Below are positions 1 to 9,455 of a stretch of 64,000 nucleotides of DNA, piece by piece. The position numbers and the translations under genes were made by a program. The stretch is from Antedon bifida (taxonomy: Eukaryota; Echinodermata; Crinoidea; Comatulida; Antedonidae), in the NCBI GenBank assembly GCA_963402885.1, contig OY727095.1, positions 25,487,001 to 25,551,000 on the forward strand. The letters are read 5' to 3'. The notes beneath the pieces were generated by a model. It saw only the letters and a program-made list of their open reading frames with translations. It ran no database searches and was not told the origin of the DNA. Positions within the stretch are counted from its first letter, which is position 1, and each line of letters opens with the position of its first letter.

Positions 1-830
1 AGCATTTAAGTAAATCGAAGACGTAGGCCTACGTTCCACCATTTGGCCATAGAAAACATGATCGTACATCGTTTTGGCGTGCCTCGTTTTTGTCCATGAT
101 TTGCGTTTTTAAAAAAGGGGAATCCCCCGGTCAGCGAAAACACGTAGCAGTTGTAGATATCGAAATAGCTACCAAACAAAGGCGCAGGGAGGCGCAGCTA
201 CGAATTGGTTTCAGATGTTGTCGCCTAATCAAATGGATATGCATACACTGAAAAAAATCTACGCGTGATTCAACCATATAGTTAACATTAATATTTTATA
301 CCTCAATGATTCAACCAAACAATCTAATTACTACACCTATAATAGTTCATGTCCTCGCATATCGGACATGATTGAATTTTGACGCACGAACGAACATAGT
401 TTAGTTTAGTTATAATGGGAAAGTTTAGGCTATGCCTTTTTAAACCCCATATCAACTACATCATCGTTATTGGGCCTACAATGTGTTCCTATTTATTATC
501 CAAATGTTCTTGTAATAAGTAATAATGATTGCTTATCATTCTTATTTTTGTTGCTAAATGTATCATTGTCTAAATATTAATATTCATTAAAAGTCAGAAT
601 TATTCATAGGTAAAAAAAATGTGAAGAAATATCAATCCCCTTCCTTTGCACTTTTTGCGTTCCATACTTTAATGGGGCCGAGTTGACCGATTATTTTTTG
701 GCCGAGTTGACGTGAGGCGGAGTTGACTTGGGGCCGAGTTGACGTGGGGCTGAGTTGACTTGGGGCCGAGTTGACCTGGGGCCGACTTGACTTTGGCCGA
801 GACGGTTTAGGGCCGACTTGGATCGAAATC
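1..830 (+). mobile_element. Long-TIR DNA element, copy A (5' part outside window)
   Basis: Homologous to 6140-6962, ending in the same subterminal block of GGCCGAGTTGAC-type repeats (about 670-820) and the same terminal GATCGAAATC. The other end lies before the window. No transposase is encoded; the 291-bp minus-strand open frame here is just the repeat block read through. Confidence 0.75.
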
Positions 831-992
831 ATATTTTCAATATCACACTGAATTAATCGACTCTCTATGGATCGGTGGGATTTACTCTTTCGTTGGTAAC
901 GTACGTCATCATCAAATGACAAAGGCGCGATTGATTTGCTAGGCGCAATTCATTGCTAGCTGCTTTGATCGTATAATACATTCAAGAAGGCT

Positions 993-1507
993 ATGATTGT
1001 TTTACTGTTTGCTAGCGTGCTATGAAGTTTTATTTCCGGCCAACTAGGTGTCTTACTGATGAGTAGGCCTAGTTTTATTTCATGAGGGACTTTCCCCTGA
1101 CGATTGTATTGAATGCAAAAAATGTTATTTATCGCGTATGTTTACCAGCGGAAAAAGTAGGCTACGATCGTTTTACTGTTTGCTAACGCGCTATGACGTG
1201 TCGTTTCCGGCCAACTACAGTTGTCCTACCGATGAGTAGGCATATTTTTTTTTCATTGGTGACTTCCACTTGACGTTCGTACTCGTAGTGAACGCAAAAA
1301 ATGTTTCTTATCGCGTATGTTTACCGGCGGAAAAGTAAGTTACGATCGTGCTGTTTGCTAGCGCGCTATGAAGTGTCCTTTCCGGTCAACTAGAGTTGTC
1401 CTACTGATGAGTAGGCCTAGTTTTATTTCATCGGGGACTTCTCCCTGACGTTCGTATTGAATGCAAAAACATTTTCTTATCGCGTATGTTTACTGGCGGA
1501 AAAAGTA
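993..1507. repeat. Three tandem copies of a ~175-bp unit
   Basis: Units start near 993, 1165 and 1345 with GATYGT...CTGTTTGCTA and end with TTTACYRGCGGAAAA. They share TTTCCGG, a short hairpin CCTAC-TGATGA-GTAGG and TCTTATCGCGTATG-type words, with about 10-15% divergence by eye. A more distant relative of part of the unit occurs near 37316-37400. The array stops exactly where the element at 1508 begins. Confidence 0.7.
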
Positions 1508-2601
1508 GGTCGCTTTGAGCCAAACTTTTATTACGAGAAACAAACTTGAAAGTTCCTGGAATAATTTTGAATTAAGTTGCAATTTAAACACAAACTAAAA
1601 ATACGTTTCTGGTAAAATTTCAATTACTAACCAATATACAAAATTAAGCAATTAACTAAAAATCACTCGCTTATGATTTGTCAAACCATATTGTTAAAAA
1701 TAATTCCATCATTTCATAGTTTATAGAATAAAACTGAAAAACACATTTGTTTTAACTTGTTATCGTTTTCCTGTTTGTCGAACCTGGTCGAACTTACTCA
1801 ACGAGAATGTTTCAAAACATTAACCACAGCAGACAAAACACTTTACTGCGTATATTCGATAGACAACGATATCTTCATTGACGTTGACAACGAAACTGAT
1901 TTGTTATCCATTTTAGTTTATGTCTTACAATGTAAAGATGTGTTGAAAATAATTCTTATATATAATTATTGTCTGATGGCTTTAAGTTCAAACAACATGG
2001 AGATTTCATGTTCTTTTAAATCGGTTGTTGGCGGAGCTTGTGGATTCGATAGAAAAGACCGCAAACAGAGCACTGAAGTCTTACCTTTACAAGCATGCCA
2101 GAAGGAAATCGCTGCACACAGATCCACGTTTAGGTTTACGGGCATCGATAGTCAGGTAGACCTAATTCTTAGTCGAGCAGGCATGTTTACCTTGCCCGCT
2201 GATATTCATAGTTGGACTGTTTGTGCCTTGCATCGATCGGAACTTGGCTTAGGTTGGTCTCGAAGAAATAACAACAGATGTAGTGCCACCTGATCTCTCT
2301 AATCACATCCAAAGCAATGGGAAAGGGACCCAAGTGCGATAGGGGTATTAGTAAAGATTCGCAACTAATATTAAAGAAAACAGGGACTTTCCTGCAAGTT
2401 GGTTCAGTTAAATATTAATTTTTATATTTTTAGAGTTATAATGTTGAGCTCAGATAGTAATTGCTTAATTTCATCATGGGTTAGTCGTAAAATTTGACTA
2501 GAAATTTATTTTTAGTTTGTGTTTATATTAAAAACGTAATTCCAAATTATTCAGGACCTTTCAGTTTGTTTCTCGTAGTAAAAGTTTGGCTCAAAGCGAC
2601 T
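1508..2601 (+). mobile_element. DNA element with ~125-bp inverted repeats
   Basis: The left end (1508-1635) and right end (2477-2601) are inverted copies, with termini RGTCGCTTTGAGCCAAAC and shared inner words (ACGAGAAACAAACT, ACACAAACTAAAAAT). Both ends are flanked by TA, which would fit a Tc1/mariner-type target duplication, but two bases are weak evidence. It carries one small gene-like ORF and no recognisable transposase. Confidence 0.65.
1757..2293 (+). pseudogene. Unknown element-borne ORF with W-x-C-x2-HR...LG...C pattern
   Basis: 178-residue open frame inside the inverted-repeat element. N-terminal half: IFIDVDNETDLLSILVYVL. C-terminal half: HSWTVCALHRSELGLGWS followed by an Arg/Asn-rich stretch and a Cys. 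The natural continuation (VPPDLSNH) sits in a different frame immediately downstream, so the copy is probably frameshifted near 2280 and may be a single exon of a longer gene. The C-x2-HR...LG...W...C pattern reminds me of uncharacterised proteins repeated in invertebrate genomes; I cannot assign a function. Confidence 0.45.
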
Positions 2602-3380
2602 TAGATAGCTAAATAGAGAATAGGTACATCTGATTGATCTTGCCGACAGATAAAATTTTGAATTTCTTACAACTTTGTGGCACTGGCTCGGAGCGCAAAA
2701 TAATTTCCCCATTTTTTTTTTTACTTGATTCATAAATATTAGTATCTATACTTAATTAGATTAATGATTTTTTTATTTTAAAAAAATGTGTTGCACATGA
2801 AAAAAACGCATTTGTTTTTACCCTACTTTTTAAGAGTTTTATATATAATGCTAATTAGTAATTAATTAGTAAAAATCTTAGAATTTATTCAAATTTTTTG
2901 AAACTTTACTAAATTATTGTCAAGATGTTAGTTAACGTAAGGATAAAATATTAAAACGCTAGGTTGTTACGTTTGGTTTCCAGAGGCTGTTAAAGGCCAG
3001 GTGCGGGCAAAAAATTTCTATTGATCATACATTCCAATAATTATCGATCTATAGTTTCCCCTATGTTTCATAATTTTTGGGATTTTATTTGTGTTACACG
3101 AGCTTGTTGAAAATAAGCACTTTCTTATCAGTGGGGGGATAGTTCAAATTACACAGTAAAATCTCTATTCTTTTGTACACAAATTTTGTAAATAGATAGA
3201 CATTTTAAAAAGCTATGAAAACTAAACGGTATGGTAAAAAATGTTATCAGATGACTAAATATAGGTAATATAACTTGAATTTTACATTTCTGGTATTTTT
3301 TATTCAACTTCAGATATTTATTTTCATGCTATAGCAAAAATTATCCACCGTATATCCACCATCTTTTTTCACCTTCTAGG
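2602..3380. other. Non-coding AT-rich stretch
   Basis: No gene, RNA or clear repeat seen; only short chance frames. Confidence 0.5.
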
Positions 3381-3384
3381 GAGT

Positions 3385-3600
3385 CACCAGACATGTTATT
3401 ACATTAGGTTAACTACCTAACTACTGAAAAAAAGTCTTCCTGGTTTTTATGGCAGAATATTGCCAAATTTTGTATTTTACCATATTAAGGGAAATTCATG
3501 TTTTTTCGTCTTGATTTCTGTTACAAATATTTGATTTATGTACAATTAACCAGATAATATATTTAAAATTCATGCCTGTACCTGAGCTTTAAAATTAATG
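3385..3600 (+). repeat. Dispersed repeat, also inverted near 38740-38905
   Basis: The stretch from GACATGTTATTACATTAGG through the CTACTGAAAAAA and TTTTATGGCA/TTGCCAAATTTT words recurs inverted in a Notch intron, with AT-rich divergence further in. Family not identified. Confidence 0.5.
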
Positions 3601-3899
3601 TAAATTATACACCAAAAATTGGCAGAAAAATTTTTCGTTTATCTCGAAAATTAAGCGATATTTTACCAAACAAACTACACATCACGAAATTACGAATGTC
3701 TTTTTGGTGACAAGCACTCTTAATCTCTTTACTTTTTATTGTCTTTTCTTTTTCAAAGGCGATGATCTGGAGTATCTGTGCAATCGTAGCTACAACGTTC
3801 CGTTGGGCTCTTTTTTCAGGCTGGCGGATTACTTACAATGTAACGTTAATACTGTATTTGTAATTATCTATTTTGTTATCAAACAGGTTAAACGTCAAG

Positions 3900-4091
3900 G
3901 GTGCGCTTTCCATTGGATGCTGTGTGGAAGCACATTCAAGCAATTGGCTTACAACGAGCGTACCTACACAAAGACAGAACACATACTCTGCTCAGGGAGT
4001 TGATGGCCTTGCCCTTTCTGCCAGCTCAGAAAATTGGTGACGTATTTGATGGTTTGCGAGAACGCGCTCAGACAAGAAAGTTGCACGAGGT
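3900..4091 (+). pseudogene. MULE-type transposase fragment
   Basis: Open frame with FPLDAVWKHIQAIGLQRAYL and MALPFLPAQKIGDVFDGL, which resembles the C-terminal part of Mutator-like/FLYWCH-associated transposases. It ends at a good splice donor (GAG|GTATGT at 4088). An in-frame TAA lies just upstream near 3888, so only this fragment remains open. Recognition is from motif memory. Confidence 0.4.
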
Positions 4092-4113
4092 ATGTCAATT
4101 TTTAATTCACTAA

Positions 4114-5859
4114 AATCAGAGTGGCAAATTCTGGCATAATTATTCTTTCTGGGATAATTTGGCCGAATTTGTACTAGCCTAATCATTGTATTCTGATCTA
4201 TGATGGGCATAGGTGGTTGAGACGGGTCAGAAAAGGATTCCCAGGTAGGATATTACCCTCTATATACCTGCTGTGTACGGGTACTACGTACGTGGAGTGT
4301 TGACAAAGTGCGAGGCAAGCGAGACACACCAAATATTTGTGCGAGACATCATTTTATCATTTCCAAAAGTGTGAGGCATATAGTTTACAATTTCAAAAAG
4401 GTGCGAGGCATATTTTAACGTGCTATTATGCTATAGGCATAATAATTATTTATATTTTTATAAATAGGCCTAGCGTATCTAAACAGATTCGTGTATACAC
4501 TCATCATGTTGCTTATTTTTATGTAACGATTGTTTTTTTCATTTAAAAATCTGTTGGCATTTCGAGCGTGTTCACTTTACAATTAATGTCTCTCGAACAT
4601 AGCAGACTGAAAATGATATTTTGGCACAACCCCGCACTGCGATCCGGTAGACCACAGAGATGGAAAATCCCTCTTTACTATTTAGTATAAGGTAGCGGAA
4701 TGATTCTGCCCTGAGAGGATTCGGCCTTGTGGCGATTCCCCTCCTATAGCACGTGGTTTCAGTAGCAACGCACATACTTCTCTCTGAGCGGCGTGCCAAA
4801 GACATTTTTGGCATTCCATTCTCTAGGAAATCAACACGTGTACCTCTCTCGCAAATAAAGTGAACAGCGATGTTCAGGACAAGTTCAATAACTGGCGGTA
4901 AATAAAAGGTAACTGACATGCCGATCAAATAACATGCCGCAAAGAAAAAAAATTGCGAGAGAATTCTGGATCTAATCGTAATACTAGGCCTAAAATTAAA
5001 CTTTAGCTAAATGCTTAGCCCTAACCTAGAGGCCTATGTAGAAAACAATTTTGATATAAGGCTAAAAAAAAAAAATAGTTTGTTTGCCCTACACGCCCGC
5101 CCCTAAATCGCCGAAATCTAGGGGCGGAGTTTCTAAAAAAGTTTTTTGAATTTTTTTTTAATGAATTTCGATATAGGCTTAGTTTTAGAGCTAAAGCTAA
5201 AGAGGCCGTATGCGCCAGGCCTAAGCCTAGGTAGTAGCAGTTAGTACTAGGCCTATTAGTATTAGTAGGCCAAATACCCAGTAGGCCTATACTATTGTTA
5301 CTAAGAAAATATACACATTTATCGTTTAAATATCCACAAACAAAGCATAACACATTAATATAACAATTTCCGTTTTGAACTCCAATGTTTTATTTACCTA
5401 CGAACGACGTTGTGCCTACTTTGCATTGCCAATTGATTGTATTGAGCGAACATAGAGAAAAGCGCCGTTGCGTATCTTTTTAACGAAAATAGTCGAGTCA
5501 ACTACGCCCTCTATCTATTTTATGTTGAAATTTCAACGCTTGTTTTTAGAATCTAGAGATAAGACAAAAGAGATTTTACCGCAAAATTAAATGTGTGGTT
5601 TTATTTTTATCTATGACGCTTGGTTGCCCGGTAAATTAAGTATTGTTTTTATGATATGAATTAGTATAAAATACATATTATTTATAGGATACAATATTAA
5701 ATTTCATTAACATTGTATTTGTTTTACCAAAAACAAGTTAAATATAGAAATATTATTAAACTATCCTTCGTGAAAACACGTAAACAACAACACGCCCGGT
5801 AGCGCCCGGTTGACGAAGCGAACTGTTTATTAGGCAGTTTTTACTAAATAAATTGCATG
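4114..5859. other. Non-coding stretch with minor repeats
   Basis: No gene seen. Near 4300-4415 the phrase GTGYGAGRCA recurs four times. Around 5210-5290 AGGCCTA words are dense. The minus-strand frames of 118 and 110 codons (4572-4928, 5021-5353) show no recognisable domain and are treated as chance. Confidence 0.4.
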
Positions 5860-5867
5860 AAACGAAC

Positions 5868-6962
5868 GGGTCAAGTCGGCCCCAAACCGTCTCGGCCAAA
5901 GTCAAGTCGGCCCCACGTCAAGTCGGCCCCAAGTCAACTCGGCCTCACGTCAACTCAGCCAAAAACTAATCGGTCAACTCGGCCACAATAAAGTATGGAA
6001 CGCAAAAAGTGCTTAATATTCTTATGATTAAATTACTATCCACGCTTTAAAAAAAATGAAGAAATAAGAAAAATACTCATATAAAAAATGATCTCATTGC
6101 CGATATGAATAGAAGTACCCGCGTGTTACAAAAACATGTGCAAGTACCACATTTTAGTAAATCGAAGACGTAGGTCTACGTTCCACCATTTGGCCATAGA
6201 AAAAATGATCGTACATATCGTTTTTGTCCATGATTTGCGTTTAAAAAAAAGGGGTCAGCGAAAACACGTAGCAGTTGTAGATATCGAAATAGCTGCCAAA
6301 GGCGCAGGGAGGCGCAGCTACGAATTGGTTTCAGATATTGTCGCTTAATCAAACGCATACACTGAAGAAATCTACGCGTGATTCAACCATGGAGTCAACA
6401 TTATTTCAAATCAAATGATTCAACCAAATAATCTTATTACACCTAATGAATGTCCTCGCATATCGGACAGGTTTATTGAAGTTTGACGCACGAACGAACA
6501 CACGCGCTTATGTACGTGCATCATCATTATTAGGCCTACAATTTGTTCCTATTTATTATCCAAATGTTCATTGTAATCATTAATAATACTTTAATAGTAT
6601 GAATGCTTATTAATCAATTGTTTGTTATGCGCAATTTGAACAATTTTCGCAATTTGAAATTTTATTAAATGTAAATAAAGGAAAGTTGGTGAAATCATTC
6701 TTATTTTTTTTTGCTAAACGTATTGTCTAAATATTAATATTCATTAAAAGTCAGAATTATTCATAGGTAAAAAAATGTGAAGAAATATTATTTTATTAAT
6801 CCCCTTCCTTTACACTTTTTGCGTTCCATACTTTACCGGGGCCGAGTTGACCGATTATTTTTTGGCAGAGTGGACGTGAGGCCGAGTTGACTTGAGGCCG
6901 AGTTAACTTGGGGCCGACTTGACTTTGGCCGAGACGGTTTAGGGCCGACTTGGATCGAAATC
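5868..6962. mobile_element. Long-TIR DNA element, copy B, complete with 8-bp TSD
   Basis: Direct repeats AAACGAAC at 5860-5867 and 6963-6970 bracket a 1,095-bp element whose ends (about 5868-6010 and 6820-6962) are inverted copies built of CAAGTCGGCCCC-type units. The shared terminal block contains AAACCGTCTCGGCCAAAGTC. No coding capacity. An 8-bp duplication would suit hAT, P or Merlin superfamilies; I cannot choose among them. Confidence 0.8.
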
Positions 6963-7224
6963 AAACGAACAATTAAATATCCAAACAGCATTTAACATGA
7001 TGTTGGCATGTAGTTGATAAAATTTTTTATCATGAAAATACTACCGGTGGTCCAGGCTTAGATTAGTGTAACCGTCACAAAAAGTTGTATACATCCTCAC
7101 TTATGGCGGCGCCCTACCACATGGACAATATTACTGTTACAGGGAAAATCGCGGATTACTCATTCTTGTGATATATATTCTTTGCTATAACCTATAGCCT
7201 CATTATATGAGTATGTTTGTGTAG

Positions 7225-7700
7225 GAAAGCGGTGCCAGGCTGGGGCCAGCTGCATGTGTGCGCTGATTTCTGTGACTCAGCCCTGGGGCTACTGTCTAAA
7301 TCATAGTATTTGAGGGCCCCTTTATTATTTAATAAAAAAAAAATAGGCCTAAATAGGCCATTTGGAATAAGAATAAAACCCTCATATATAGTAAATATGG
7401 ACGAATGAACTAGATGCAACACAATTTCCAACATTGAATTATAATTCCTTTACTTCTAATTTGGCTATCAACATATCGGATTAACTACTACTGTATGTTG
7501 TATAATGAAATAATATTTGAGATTGAGTGCATGTTTTAAACGCTTTATGTAACATCCACCAACCACAGAACTTGCTCTATTACTACAGTATCGTTATTAA
7601 ACTTTTGGATTCAACATTGCTAGGTCTAGCCCCGGGGCTGAGTCACAGAATCAGCGCACACATCCATGCAGCCTGGCACCGCCAACAGGCATTCTCTAAA
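7225..7700. repeat. Foldback repeat with ~75-bp arms
   Basis: About 7225-7300 and 7628-7700 are inverted copies sharing GGTGCCAGGCTG, GTGTGCGCTGAT and TGTGACTCAGCCC, separated by about 330 bp. The short open frames across it are not genes. Confidence 0.65.
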
Positions 7701-7861
7701 AAAAAAATGAAAAAAAATCCAAAGTCCTTATACGATGACGTCACACACGTACCAGCACCTCATTGGCTGATTAAGATGTAATGCAATTTTACCGTACCTT
7801 TAGCAAACGGAAGTTAGGATACGGTACCGTATCTTTAGCCACGGCGTAAATTTAATTAAGT

Positions 7862-8117
7862 GGGGCGACTTTGCGATGGGGGCGACTTTGCGATGGGGGG
7901 GGGGGGTGCGACTTTGCGATGGGGACGACTTTGCGATGGGGGCGACTTTGCGATGGGGGGGGGGGGCGACTTTGCGATGGGGGGGGGGGGCGACTTTGCG
8001 ATGGGGGGGGGGGGGGGGCGACTTTGCGATGGGGGGGGCGACTTTGCGATGGGGGGGCGACTTTGCGATGGGGGCCGACTTTGCGATGGGGGCGACTTTG
8101 CGATGGGGGCGACTTGA
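7862..8117. repeat. G-run minisatellite, 12 units
   Basis: Twelve copies of GCGACTTTGCGATG separated by G tracts of about 4 to 16 bases, ending in a partial unit GCGACTTGAC. Unit length varies only through the G tract. The long Gly/Pro-rich open frames on both strands result from the repeat. The plus strand has very high G-quadruplex potential. Confidence 0.9.
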
Positions 8118-8488
8118 CTAGCATCCCATAAGCCCTACCTAGGCCTTATACCCTAGCCAGGCCTATAAGAGGCTAGGCTAGCCTAAGCCTAGGCCCTAGC
8201 CTAGGCCTAGCTAGGGGGCCTGGGCCTAGTATTATTAAAAATAAAACTTACCAAAAATCCATGAAAACTTTAAATTAGGGTGGGCCTGGGCCTAGCCTAT
8301 TTGAATTACTGTAACTTTGAACGTAAAATCGGAAATTGAATCCTGAATGGGGTTAATTTCAATGAAATTCTACGTGGTTGATAGGCCTACGCCGCCTCTC
8401 TCTCTCCTAGTATAAAGGATGTGCCAGGCATAAACAAATACCCACGGTTTTATCACTGAAAAGTGGCTTAGGCTAGTTTTTAGTCGCG
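8118..8488. other. AGGCCTA-rich non-coding stretch
   Basis: Positions 8120-8240 are almost wholly overlapping AGGCCTAG/CTAGGCCT words. The rest shows no gene. Confidence 0.5.
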
Positions 8489-8513
8489 TTTTTGCACGCG
8501 ACTCTAGAGTCTA
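8489..8513. repeat. Fragment of the AGTCGCGT hairpin repeat family
   Basis: Begins around TAGTCGCG and continues to ACGCGACTCTA. It matches the hairpin that starts larger copies near 24850, 39034 and 42208, and abuts the long-TIR element at 8517. Confidence 0.5.
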
Positions 8514-8516
8514 CGG

Positions 8517-9440
8517 GATTTCGATCGTCGGCCCTAAACCGTCTCGGCCAAAGTCAAGTCGGCCCCAAGTCAAGTCGGCCCCAAGTCAAGTCGGCCCCAA
8601 GTCAAGTCGGCCCCAAGTCAAGTCGGCCCCAAGTCAAGTCGGCCCCAAGTCAAGTCGGCCCCAAGTCAAGTCGGCCCCAAGTCAAGTCGGCCCCAAGTCA
8701 AGTCGGCCCCAAGTCAACTCGGCCCCAAGTCAACTCGGCCTCAAGTCAACTCGGCCTCAAGTCAACTCGGCCTCACGTCAACTCGGCCAAAAAATAATCG
8801 GTCAACTCGGCCCCGTTAAAGTATGGAATGGAAAAGGTGCAAAGGAAGGGGATTGATAAAATAATATTTCTTCATATTTTTTTACCTGAATTATTCTGAC
8901 TTTTAATGAATATTAATATTTAGACAATAATACATTCAGCAAAAAAAATAAGAAGGATTTCACCAACTTTCCTTTATTTACGTTTAATAAAATTGCACAA
9001 ATTGTTCAAATTGCGCAAACAATTGATTAATAAGCTAGCATTCATACTATTATTAATGATTACAATATGAACATTTGGATAAAATAGGAACACATTGTAG
9101 GCCCAATAATGATGATGCACGTACGTGGGCGCGTATGTTCGTTCGTGTGTCAAAATTCAATAAAAATGTCCGATATGCGACGACATTTATTAGGTGCGTA
9201 ATAAGATTGTTTGGTTGAATCATTGAGGTATTAAATAATGCTAACTCCATGGTTGAATCACGCGTAGATTTCTTCAGTGTATGTATGTTATTAGGCGACA
9301 ACATCTTAAACCAATTCGTAGCTGCGCCTCCCTGCACCTTTAGCAGCTATTTCGATATCTACAACTGCTACGTGTTTTCGCTGACCGGGGGATTCCCCTT
9401 TTTTAAAAACGCAAATCATGGACAAAAACGTCTATTAGAC
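8517..9440 (-). mobile_element. Long-TIR DNA element, copy C (truncated)
   Basis: Reverse-oriented relative of 6225-6962, starting with terminal GATTTCGATC and ending abruptly inside the element (after TGGACAAAAACG). Its terminal repeat is expanded: about fifteen 16-bp units of CAAGTCGGCCCCAAGT type at 8543-8800. The second terminus is missing and no target duplication is visible. Confidence 0.75.
8543..8800. repeat. 16-bp minisatellite in the TIR of copy C
   Basis: About ten perfect units of AAGTCAAGTCGGCCCC followed by about five variants with AACTCGGCC. The same units occur in the other copies in lower number. Confidence 0.85.
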
Positions 9441-9455
9441 TAGGCTATGAATGAG

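Noticed and set aside
1040-1420. Possible hammerhead ribozyme (ACTGATGAGTAGG in each tandem unit)
   Set aside because: CTGATGA is present but no GAAA strand or closing stems follow at the right distance; it folds as a simple CCTAC/GTAGG hairpin.
4572-5353. Minus-strand frames of 118 and 110 codons
   Set aside because: No recognisable motif, low-complexity flanks and no splice or start context; treated as chance.
7852-8131. Overlapping Gly- and Pro-rich frames of 81-90 codons
   Set aside because: Products of the G-run minisatellite; open in all frames because the repeat lacks stops.
8492-8797. 101-codon Ser/Pro/Lys-rich frame
   Set aside because: Read-through of the 16-bp terminal minisatellite of the long-TIR element.
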